Shown here: positions 55,904 to 64,000 of the stretch, piece after piece
Numbering within the stretch: position 1 is the first letter of the stretch
Layout of the letters: every line of letters starts with the position of its first letter
Source of the DNA: Anomaloglossus baeobatrachus
Taxonomy: Eukaryota; Chordata; Amphibia; Anura; Aromobatidae
Assembly: GCF_048569485.1 (NCBI RefSeq)
Contig: NC_134358.1
Coordinates: 550,680,097-550,744,096, forward strand
DNA: 64,000 bases
Reading direction: 5' to 3'
Program-made: the position numbers and the translations under genes
The notes under the pieces: model-generated
Told to the model about the DNA's origin: nothing
What the model saw: the letters and a program-made list of their open reading frames with translations, nothing else
The model's database searches: none

Positions 55904-56339
55904 GTCGGCCTCTCACTCCTCCAAGAGGAGCTGCATGCGGACCTGCAGACGGCTACTCAACTGGACGGTCCGGGCCTCCACCCACGCCGCGGTGCCGGGC
56001 GTGGGGGCTACGGTATTGCCGGATGGGCTGTACATCGTTGCAGCGGCCACTTCCAGGAACCAAAGATGGCCGCAGAGTCCTGGCGTCCCTGCTTTTATAG
56101 CTGCGGTCTACATGCGGCCAGACGCCATCCGTGCCCCCTTGGTTTCTTTCCAGCACCTCCTCTTTAGGGGCGGAGCTTCGGCTTTCGCGCCTCCACTGCT
56201 CGAGGAGACGCTCAAGCGGGGAACTTTTCGCGCCCAAGATGGCGGCTTCCGAAAATTTTCGGCCGGACACCTCCGGCGGGACACAAGGCGCACTTCTACC
56301 AGGCGGCAGAACGGTAGGATCCTGTTCGTGACGCCAAGT

Positions 56340-56592
56340 TGTCGCGGGCGGGGAGGGGGACGCTGTGCTCACCACGCTCGGGTCCGGCGCTGCTGCTGCT
56401 GCTCGGTGGCTCGAGCGGTGGGCCGGATCCGGGGACTCGAGCATCTTCCAACCGCCTGGTTCTGCCCCCTGGTGTGTCCATGTAGCCCTGAGAGGGTGAC
56501 TAGGGTTTTAAAGGTTGGCTGATGTCACCTGTGAGGGAAAGGTGTAGTGCAGGGGCCTGTCTGTGACTGCCTGGCCTGGTCAGGGCGTCACA
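56340..56592 (-). repeat. LTR (5' side), short form
   Basis: 253 bp from TGTGACGCCCTG to CCCGCCCGCGACA on the minus strand, followed at once by the presumed primer-binding site. Bases 56340-56441 are almost identical to 53053-53157, apart from a CTG-unit difference and two or so substitutions. Confidence 0.65.
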
Positions 56593-56739
56593 CTCCCCCT
56601 TGGTTAAACACAGACCGTCCGCGGGCTGTCCGACCACCACCGGTTTATTTTGTAACTTCAAAAGGGGATAAAAGGGGATAAAACATTTACTTATTAGGAT
56701 GTCTGGGCATGATATTCGGGTATTCGGTTGCAGAAATTT

Positions 56740-57147
56740 CAGCACCATTTCTGCACCTTTTGGCAGGAAAAAAAGCGCTGTTTAGATGCGTTTTTCAAAT
56801 TTTATTCAATGGGTTAAAAAAACTGAATTGACACGCTGCAGATTATTTTCTGCACCAAATCTGCAAGGAGAAAATCCTTCTGTGTGTGCACAGCGCTTCC
56901 CGATTCTCATTGACTTTGATGGCATCAGGATTTGCTTGCAGTTTTATGACAAATCTGAAAACAAAAATGTATCAGAAAACGCGCTGTGTGCACAACGCCT
57001 AATGCTTCTCATCCATACGGCTTGTGCTGCAGGTTTCAGACAATCTCATTCATTTTACTGATACTGTAAATTGCATGTTTTTTTTTCCCTTGGAAAACGA
57101 GCAAAACAAAATGAGGCAAAAACGCAGTGTGCGAACAAGCCCCTAAC
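56740..57147. mobile_element. MITE-like element
   Basis: The right end GCAGTGTGCGAACAAGCCCC mirrors the family end seen at 50271 and 37205. The interior has the same GCAG/TTTT vocabulary (GTGTGTGCACAGCGCTT, GTGTGCACAACGCCTAA). The left end is unclear where it joins the LTR element. Confidence 0.5.
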
Positions 57148-57302
57148 ATTCTGGATGTTAGCTTGTATCTTATTCGCTCACAGGTTTACACTGTATTCCT
57201 GATCTACTTTTGCACTCTGCACCCTAAGGTGCATTAGATTTGGTGAACGCCGGCCATTCATTGCATACCAAGGCTGGCGATATGATCATGTAGTGATATA
57301 GG

Positions 57303-57318
57303 TGAATGTGCATCACAA
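57303..57318. repeat. Left 16-bp target duplication of the Penelope-like element
   Basis: TGAATGTGCATCACAA, repeated exactly at 62030-62045. Confidence 0.9.
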
Positions 57319-57848
57319 AAATAATAATTGATAGCTGAATCCAAGAGGAGAAACGATCAACAGGATAAACAAGACCTAAAAGATGACATTTATTAAATAT
57401 AAATATAAAAGAGCCAAAGGCTCACAAGGTGAGTAAAAACAAGGGCCGATAAACAGCCAACAAATGGTGCTATAGTAGGGCATAAATCAGAAAGCCCAAG
57501 TCAAATCACCCTTGATAACAAGCAACACAAGGTGACAGTCCTCAGGAACCGAGGAGCCTCCTATGAAGTAACCAAAGGTTAATAAGACAAATATTGGTGA
57601 CACATACCTCCTTTGTGCCAATAACCAAAGGCCACAGTGGAGAGCAATTATGTCCCAAAACTGCTTCTTGAGGATCAAGGAAACGTAATTCTCATTTAAT
57701 CCCCTATAGGGAACGTTCTTACCAGATCCTGAAGAGGTGGCAGGGCGACTCAACCAAACAATTCAGGTCTCCTAGGGGAGCTGTCAATCAGCTCTTCAAA
57801 TCCCACAGGAATGCCACGATAATAAACTCCGTATAAACAGAAACACTC

Positions 57849-57888
57849 ACTCCCAACGCGTTTCATGGGGATCAATCATCAGGGGAGT
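57849..57888 (-). ncRNA. Hammerhead ribozyme in the Penelope-like 3' region
   Basis: Read on the minus strand: stem I ACTCCC paired with GGGAGT, perfect core CTGATGA, a weak stem II with a CCCC-containing loop, GAAA, the self-complementary ACGCGT as a tiny stem III, and cleavage expected after GTT just before GGGAGT. This is the minimal type known from Penelope-like elements, where a self-complementary stem III may favour dimers. It lies about 1 kb downstream of ORF2. Confidence 0.75.
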
Positions 57889-58882
57889 ATAGGTGAAAGA
57901 GCCTTGGGTACTGCTTCAAATATTTCCAATGGCGCAGTAATCTCATGCCCAAGACGCTAAAAGATAAGACAAAATATATACAATAAGCCCAGAGCAGTAT
58001 ATTGGCAAGGCCTATCTATATGCCCCATACATGGGAAACTCACCGCACACAGCGTGTGTCATAGTGTATCGTTCTGAAAATGCCGCGCTGGCGTCCCGGA
58101 AACACATTCCATTTATATCCCGGCGCATGCGCAGTAAATAACAACAGACAGTGACGTGCATACCAGGATGCACCCGAACCGGAAATGCACGTCACTGAGC
58201 GCCGTGTCCCATAGAGAGAACGTAGCCCAATCCAGTGACATCATATCCTGGAGAAACGCTCGCCCTGAATGAATAAAGCGCGTTGCCATCGCAACCAAGG
58301 TACGCTTTCAAGAGCAGGACGGCGGTTCAAAATATTGCCATGCTGGCGAAGAATCGCCGCATGGTGGGCATATAAGCCACACATGACAGTGTATCAATAT
58401 TAATCATGACACAGATATCCACAAAGAGGGTTACATGAGATATATTTTCATAGTGTAGAAATTGAAAGGTAATCATGGAAGCAGATTATCAAACAACGGT
58501 GTCACCAAAAACAATATAACCGCTGTAAGAAAAAAACAGGCAGGTACATATTATATGACAAAATGCATTGATGTAGATCAATCAGAATCCGGGATCGCAG
58601 CCATCCCTATACCTAATCAATCTGGATCAATGGGCACAGTTAAATCCTGACCAGTGCGAAATGAGGGCCGGCCAGCGGAGAGGAAACAGACACAGGGGCC
58701 ATATAAACACATCCAGAGAAGAAAGTGAAAAGCTAAAGTGCCCCCTACAGATAGACCCTTACAAAACACTCTCTCCCTACCTAACATGTGGGGGTCGGCA
58801 CCCTAAAAAGAGCCTACGTAAATGGTGCCCCCACTCGGCCGTCGTCTCACCCTCCTATACTTACCCTGATACTAAGGTGCTC

Positions 58883-61201
58883 CTACAGGAAGGGTGTGAA
58901 AGACAGTGATTCATTTAGACCAAATGGTGCCATCGTGTTAAGGTTGTAGATCCAATAGCACTCTTTCCGGAGTATTTTCATGTTCCAGTTTCCACCTCTG
59001 GGTGGGGGATGAATGAGGTCAATCCCCATGATTCTCAAATTGCTCAGGTCCCCATTATGAAAATTGTTAATGTGTCGGGCGACCGGGGTATCATTCTTCC
59101 TGAGGATATCATTCTTATGTTCCCCCACTCTTCGTCGCAGCTCCCTGATAGTCTTCCCAATATAGAGTTTTCCACATGTACATTTCATCCTATAGATGAC
59201 CCCCTTTGACTTACAGGTAATCAATGATCTAATGGAAAAACTCCTATCGTCATCAAAATCCGTAAACTCCTTGCCCTCCTCAATGAACCTGCAATTCACA
59301 CAGTCATGGCATTTAAAGCAGCCCCTAATTACTGTACCCGCCGCCGCCGGCCCACCTTCGCTAAAATGACTGTGCACCAGTCTGTCACCCAAGGATCTAG
59401 CCTTCCTATAGGTGACAGACGGCCGCACTGACAGGCACCTGTCAATGAAGGGATCCATCTTCAAAACCTGCCAGTGTTTCGAGAGGAATTCCCTGAGGTT
59501 CCCTGATCCATTGTTAAAGGTCGTGATAAACCTCAGGACATCCTCAGGCTCTTCTCTCTTTACATTTGGGTTCAACAGTTTAGCACGATCCATATTGCGT
59601 ACAGAACTATACGCCCTATGGATAATGCCATCCGGATAGCCTCTGTCTCTCAAACGTCCCATTAGGTCATGGGCCTGTTTCTTAAAGCCTGCCTCCTCGG
59701 AGCAGTTCCGCCTCATTCTGATGAATTGCCCCTTAGGGATTCCTCTCTTCAGTGGGGCGGGATGGGCGCTTTCCCACTTGAGTAGAGAATTAGAGGACGT
59801 TGCCTTCCTAAATGTGGTCGTCACGAGGCGTCCATCTGCCCCTCTTTCCACCAGCACATCAAGGAAGGCCAGGCTGTTCGTACCGACTTCACTGGTAAAT
59901 CTCAAACCGATGTCGTTAACATTTAGTTTGGTGATGAAATGGTGGAAGCCTATGATATCACCCTTCCAGACCACGAAGACGTTGTCAATGTACCTTAGCC
60001 ACAAGACGACGTCCTCGGTGTCCAGAAGGCCTCCAAACACCACCGTTTCCTCCCACCAGCCCAGGAGGAGGTTAGCATACGATGGGGCACAGCAACTCCC
60101 CATCGCTGTCCCCCTGAGCTGGTGAAAGAACCTCCCTCCAAAGGTAAAGATGTTCCTGGTGAGACAAAACTCCAAGGCTTTTATAACGAAGTCATTGTGC
60201 TGGCGGAATTGACTACCTCTTGATCCCAAAAAGTATCTGACCGCCTCCACTCCCGCCTTGTGCGGGATAGATGAATATAAAGCTTCCACGTCAATAGAGC
60301 AAAGTATCATCCCCTCCTCAAGAAAGATGTCTTCTATCCTACGTAAAAAGTCGGTTGTGTCCCTGAGGTAGGAGTTTAGGGATAACACAAAGGGGCGCAA
60401 GATCTTATCGACATATACACTGAGTTTCTCCGTTAGGCTACCTATGCCCGAGACAATGGGGCGACCTTTCAAGGGGCTCAAGCCCTTGTGTATTTTGGGT
60501 AAAATATAAAAGGTCGCCACCACTGGAAAGACAGGCAACAGGTATTCAAATTCGTTCTTATCGATTATATTGGACTCCAAAGCCTCCTCCAAAAGAGTCT
60601 TCAACTCCTCCCTATGTCCCTGGAGTGGATTGGAGTCCAACATTGCATAACAGGAATCATCCCTGAGAATATTCAAACAGATATCCTTGTAGTCACTGGA
60701 GTCCAGTATCACCACGTTCCCCCCTTTATCAGAGGGTTTAATGGTGATACTGGAATCATTCTCCAGATTTTTCAGACTAAATATCTCTGCCTTGGTCAGA
60801 TTATAATGACCTTTGTGTTTCCCCCTGTTATTCCTGATGTCCTCAGTTACCAGATTGATGAATATATCAATTGCGTCAACCTCGGTCATAACTGGGGGCA
60901 TCTTCACGCTCTTGTTTTTAAGACATGTAAAGGGGCCTTCGCCCAGATCATTCGGGTTCGTATCCCCAAGGTGGAACAGTAATTTTACATCCTGGAGAAG
61001 CTCTCCTGGAATCCCAAGCTCAGCTGATGTTCTCTCTGTTTGTCTAGCAAAGAACTTCTTCCATTTGAGGCGTCTTGCAAAAAGATGCAAGTCCTTAACT
61101 GCCTCAAATTCATCGAAGTCTGTTGTCGGTACAAAGGACAGACCCTTGTTCAAAATGGATAAATCCATCTCAGTGAGGGATCTTGAAGACAAGTTTATCA
61201 C
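58883..61201 (-). CDS. Penelope-like ORF2: reverse transcriptase + GIY-YIG endonuclease (772 aa)
   Basis: Copies the element's RNA and nicks target DNA. The N-terminal third is helical and leads to KPSDKGGNVVI (about residue 155). Reverse transcriptase follows: FYILPKIHKG, GRPIVSGIGS, SIDVEALYSSIPH, LRGTAMGSCCAPSYANL and LRYIDNVFVVW (about 400). A cysteine cluster CFKCHDCVNC precedes the GIY-YIG domain, GVIYRMKCTCGKLYIGKT (about 660), with RRRVGEHK. Family members usually have YIDD or YADD; here the second aspartate is N, which could cripple catalysis. No stop or frameshift is present. Its start lies 15 bp past the end of ORF1, suggesting coupled translation. Confidence 0.93.
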   Translation of the reverse strand: MINLSSRSLTEMDLSILNKGLSFVPTTDFDEFEAVKDLHLFARRLKWKKFFARQTERTSAELGIPGELLQDVKLLFHLGDTNPNDLGEGPFTCLKNKSVKMPPVMTEVDAIDIFINLVTEDIRNNRGKHKGHYNLTKAEIFSLKNLENDSSITIKPSDKGGNVVILDSSDYKDICLNILRDDSCYAMLDSNPLQGHREELKTLLEEALESNIIDKNEFEYLLPVFPVVATFYILPKIHKGLSPLKGRPIVSGIGSLTEKLSVYVDKILRPFVLSLNSYLRDTTDFLRRIEDIFLEEGMILCSIDVEALYSSIPHKAGVEAVRYFLGSRGSQFRQHNDFVIKALEFCLTRNIFTFGGRFFHQLRGTAMGSCCAPSYANLLLGWWEETVVFGGLLDTEDVVLWLRYIDNVFVVWKGDIIGFHHFITKLNVNDIGLRFTSEVGTNSLAFLDVLVERGADGRLVTTTFRKATSSNSLLKWESAHPAPLKRGIPKGQFIRMRRNCSEEAGFKKQAHDLMGRLRDRGYPDGIIHRAYSSVRNMDRAKLLNPNVKREEPEDVLRFITTFNNGSGNLREFLSKHWQVLKMDPFIDRCLSVRPSVTYRKARSLGDRLVHSHFSEGGPAAAGTVIRGCFKCHDCVNCRFIEEGKEFTDFDDDRSFSIRSLITCKSKGVIYRMKCTCGKLYIGKTIRELRRRVGEHKNDILRKNDTPVARHINNFHNGDLSNLRIMGIDLIHPPPRGGNWNMKILRKECYWIYNLNTMAPFGLNESLSFTPFL

Positions 61202-61215
61202 CTGAGGAGCCCCGC

Positions 61216-61986
61216 CTAGGATTGCGGGTTGAGCTGTCCTTTGCTCCTCAGGTGATATTGGTTGTCTAAAAAACCCCCCCTGTTACCAAAATTGTGTGAT
61301 GCCCCTCTATGGTTGGGCCTTCCCCTTCCTCTCTGTTTCTTATATTGTTGCGGGGGTCTAAAGGAAGTATTCCTGGTGTCTGAGTCGGAAAACTCTGCAT
61401 CCGTTGAAGAAATATCAGTCTCACTATGTCTAATATTACGGTTACTGGGAGGAAAGTAAACCCTATTCTCCTTGAAGTCCTGGAGGTCCCTTATATAGAA
61501 TTTATGTTTCTTTTCTTTTAGCTTATATTGAAACTTCTCAATTACTCCCTGCAGAACTAACTCCTTGTTTGCAAACTCAACCTCATTTGCAAACTTCCGG
61601 GTAATATCAATATGTTCCTTAAGGGAATCCTCCAGGCTTGTGAGATTCTTTTTTTCTTCCTCCAATAACAGTCTCATGAGCCTAAGGGAGCTTTCAGTCG
61701 CCTCCTTTTCCCATAGGCTCATGAAATCCGTGTTTTTATGTCGGAAGCCAGGCTGTAGTGTTATCCTTAGATGTCGTGGGACTATCCTGTCCTTTAAGTA
61801 GCTCTCCAAGGACTGGACCTCCCACCAAGATGTTATACGTTCCTTATAGACCCTAGTAAGGTCTTTGAAAGCTCCACTCAAAGTGGGTGTGTATCTCTTT
61901 AATACAAGATTTTTTTCGGAAAATACATCTCTAGCCTCTGTGGCCCATTGTCTAGTGTCAAGATCATTAGATAAGAAACCTGCCAT
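61216..61986 (-). CDS. Penelope-like ORF1 (256 aa)
   Basis: The protein opens MAGFLSNDLDTRQWATEA. Its middle (about residues 90-170) is a charged coiled-coil-like region (RLMRLLLEEEKKNLTSLEDS). The tail is basic and glycine-rich (KKQRGRGRPNHRGASHNFG), a likely RNA-binding segment. Such an upstream frame is known in some vertebrate Neptune-like elements; no enzymatic motif is visible. It probably packages or chaperones the RNA. The start is the first ATG, about 43 nt from the 5' edge of the element. Confidence 0.8.
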   Translation of the reverse strand: MAGFLSNDLDTRQWATEARDVFSEKNLVLKRYTPTLSGAFKDLTRVYKERITSWWEVQSLESYLKDRIVPRHLRITLQPGFRHKNTDFMSLWEKEATESSLRLMRLLLEEEKKNLTSLEDSLKEHIDITRKFANEVEFANKELVLQGVIEKFQYKLKEKKHKFYIRDLQDFKENRVYFPPSNRNIRHSETDISSTDAEFSDSDTRNTSFRPPQQYKKQRGRGRPNHRGASHNFGNRGGFLDNQYHLRSKGQLNPQS

Positions 61987-62029
61987 AAGGCGAAAGTATT
62001 AAGGTACATAAATAGCAATTTGCTATTTA

Positions 62030-62045
62030 TGAATGTGCATCACAA
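62030..62045. repeat. Right 16-bp target duplication of the Penelope-like element
   Basis: Exact copy of 57303-57318. Confidence 0.9.
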
Positions 62046-62169
62046 GCCTCTATGGATGCACTGAACTGTGAGGAATGCGGTGAGGGTTGAAGCGTGTAGC
62101 GATACACACACACACACTGACTTTTTCTGGTGAAGGAGCGCAGAGCCCGTATTGCCCGGCTTCTGTGCC

Positions 62170-62480
62170 TTCCTTGATTACGACAGACAAGACTTTTGGG
62201 GGAAAACCAAACAGCATAACAACACAAATACCGCATACAAACAGTAAAGCATGGTGGTGACTGGGTGAGGACTTGGGCAACTTTGGACTCCTCTGTTCAC
62301 CAAAGTATTCTAAAGAAGCTTGGCCAAAACCTGTCCGGGCCGTGCAATAGGACAATGATCGCAAGCACAGAAGCAAATCTGCATCAAGATGGCTGAAAAA
62401 AAAGAAGAAGAATCAAGGTATTGCAACGGCCGAGTCACAGCCCAGACTCCAACCAAGGGCGTAAAGGCTATTTCGGCCTG
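62170..62480 (+). pseudogene. Tc1/mariner transposase relic C
   Basis: Recognisable words in order are AAAGCATGGTGGTGACTGG (the VKHGG region), TCACCAAAGTATTCTA, GGACAATGATCGCAAGCACA (the second catalytic aspartate, DNDxKH), GCAAATCTGCATCAAGATGG and TCAAGGTATTGCAACGGC (IKVLQ(W)P). The reading frame is broken by several substitutions and indels, and no terminal repeats are seen. It is an old fragment of a Tc1 family different from elements A and B. Confidence 0.75.
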
Positions 62481-62814
62481 CTGTGCCACCACTATGGGAC
62501 CCATAAGCCCCAGAGAGGCCCGGCATTACTTGACACCTGGCCCTTCTCCTGCCCGTCATCACAATTTCAGCCCCATCTCGTCCTCAGGACACAGATACCG
62601 TTCAATAGAATGGCGGATCAGGGAGCTGAAGGCACCATGATCAACCAGTCAGCTTGTGCTTGTGAGTCTGAGACGCCATGCAGGCACAATGTCAGTCCAT
62701 CACGCAATGCAGAGCCTCAGCACTCACACTGCACAGACCGGAGCATCATGCTGGGGGAACGGGGCGAAGGGAGGAGTGTTTATGTTATTATTCTTTAATG
62801 ACAGTAGCTGTGGG
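62481..62814. other. Unannotated spacer
   Basis: Between the transposase relic and the final array; no feature recognised. Confidence 0.4.
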
Positions 62815-64000
62815 GACATCATACTAAGCGGGTGGCTGAGAGGAACATCATACTATGTAGGGGACATCATACTATGTGTGGGACATTATACAGAGTGGGG
62901 ACCATCATACTGAGTGGGGGGCTGTGGGGGATATTATACTGAGTGTGAGGCTGTGGGGAACTGAACGGGGACCATCATACTGAGTGGGGGGCTGTGGAGG
63001 ACATCATACTATGTAGGGGACATCATACTATGTGGGGTACATTATACAGAGTGAGAACCATCATACTGAGTGGGGGGAGTTGTGGGGGACATTATACTGA
63101 ATGGGGACCATCATATTGAGTGTGAGGCTGTGGGGTACATTATATTGAGTAGGGACCATCATACTGAGTGTGTGGGACATTATACTGAGTGTGGGGCTGA
63201 GGGGAACATTATACTGAGTGGTGACCATCATACTGAAACTGAGTGTGAGGCTGTGGGTACATTATATTGAGTGGGGACTATCATACTGAGTGTGGGGGAC
63301 ATTATATTGATTGTGGGGCTGTAGGGGACATTATACTGAGTGTGGACCATCATACTGAGTGGGGGGCTGTGGGGGACATCATACAAAGTGAGGACCATCA
63401 TACTGAATGGAGGACATTATACTGAGTGGGAACCATCATACTGAGTGTGAGGCTGTGGGGTACATTGTATTGAGTGGGGACCATCACACTGAGTGTGGAC
63501 CATCATACTGAGTGTGGGGCTGTGGGGGACATTATACTGAGTGTGGGGCTGCGGGGGACATTATACAGAGTGGGGACCATCATACTGAGTATGGGATTGT
63601 TGGGGACATTATACTGAGTGGGGACCATCTTATTGAGTGTGGGGGACATTATACTGAGTGTGGGGCTGTGGGGTACATTATACTGAGTGGGAACCATCAT
63701 ATTGGGTGTGGGGCTATGGGGGACATAATACAGAGTGAGGACCATGATACTGAATGTGGGGGACATTATACTGAGTGGGGACCATCATAATGAGTGTGGG
63801 GATGTGGGGGACATTATACAGAGTGGGGACCATCATACTCAGTATGGGATTGTTGGGGACATTATACTGAGTGGGGACCATCTTATTGAGTGTGGGGGAC
63901 ATTATACTGAGTGTGGGGCTGTGGGGTACATTATACTGAGTGGGAACCATCATATTGGGTGTGGGGCTATGGGGGACATAATACAGAGTGAGGACCATCA
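62815..64000. repeat. Degenerate 18-27-bp minisatellite running off the window
   Basis: Built from GGGGACATTATACTGAGTGT, GGGGCTGTG and GGGACCATCATACTGAGTG blocks in varying order. A larger repeat of 255 bp is visible near the end: ATGGGATTGTTGGGGAC occurs at 63589 and 63844 with matching neighbours. The array continues past 64000. Open frames here are repeat artefacts. Confidence 0.92.

Larger units (their letters stand above)
53053..56735 (-). mobile_element. Non-autonomous LTR element mosaic carrying a cold-shock-domain frame
   Basis: Order on the minus strand: a piece of 3' internal sequence (56735-56593), LTR (56592-56340), a presumed primer-binding site ACTTGGCGTCACGAACAGG directly after it, leader, one open frame (55903-54911), 3' internal region with a purine tract, and LTR (54222-53053). 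The internal region is only about 2.1 kb and has no integrase or reverse transcriptase, so it must be non-autonomous. The 3' internal sequence (GGTTAA..ACAGACCGTCC) occurs both at 54230 and 56600, so two units share the middle LTR. LTRs differ in length; moderate age. Confidence 0.6.
57319..62029 (-). mobile_element. Penelope-like retroelement (Neptune-like), apparently complete
   Basis: A 4.7-kb element on the minus strand between exact 16-bp duplications. In transcript order: about 43 nt of leader, ORF1 (61986-61216), ORF2 (61201-58883) with reverse transcriptase and a GIY-YIG endonuclease, then about 1.5 kb of 3' region containing a hammerhead motif. The 5' edge has a perfect palindrome ATAAATAGCAA/TTGCTATTTAT (62007-62029). 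Both frames are open, so the insertion is fairly recent. Confidence 0.9.

Noticed and set aside
54947-56522. Plus-strand frames of 245 and 366 codons
   Set aside because: They shadow the cold-shock-domain frame and its GC-rich leader; no recognisable domain in these frames.

Overview
The window is non-coding-rich vertebrate DNA, most likely from a frog with a large genome. Two exons of a conserved vertebrate gene are recognisable. The rest is minisatellite arrays plus a mix of mobile elements (DIRS, Penelope with hammerhead ribozyme, Gmr1-type gypsy, Tc1/mariner, L2-like LINE, long-inverted-repeat DNA elements) that fits an amphibian best. The species cannot be told from the sequence.

Host gene: CASD1, the Golgi sialic acid O-acetyltransferase, runs on the minus strand. 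Exon 1 (start codon at 11769, donor at 11630) and exon 2 (719-815) are both present, separated by a 10.8-kb intron; the rest of the gene lies off the left edge. Everything to the right of about 12 kb is upstream of this gene.

Layout. 1-11.6 kb: CASD1 introns holding a 26-bp GC-rich minisatellite, a decayed DIRS retroelement (938-6503), a piece of a long-inverted-repeat transposon, a 44/45-bp minisatellite (8.5-10.3 kb) and a 29-bp one. 11.77-17.65 kb: GC-rich promoter, then a 60-bp and a 28-bp minisatellite. 17.65-27.8 kb: long-inverted-repeat DNA elements, broken up by a 2.5-kb near-perfect palindrome with 16-bp target duplications and a hammerhead-like centre, and by an L2-like LINE. 27.8-31.9 kb: three more minisatellites. 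33.75-35.4 kb: an intact Tc1/mariner. 37.6-45.9 kb: a second Tc1/mariner split by a young LTR retrotransposon with integrase ahead of reverse transcriptase. 46.4-50.2 kb: a 37-bp minisatellite with a 1212-bp higher-order repeat. 52.6-56.7 kb: LTR-element mosaic whose only open frame (54911-55903, minus) carries a cold-shock domain. 57.3-62.0 kb: a full Penelope-like element with 16-bp target duplications, two open frames and a hammerhead motif. 62.8 kb to the end: another minisatellite.

The items most worth following are the cold-shock-domain open frame in an LTR element, the snapback palindrome centred on a hammerhead-like sequence, and the Gmr1-type domain order.
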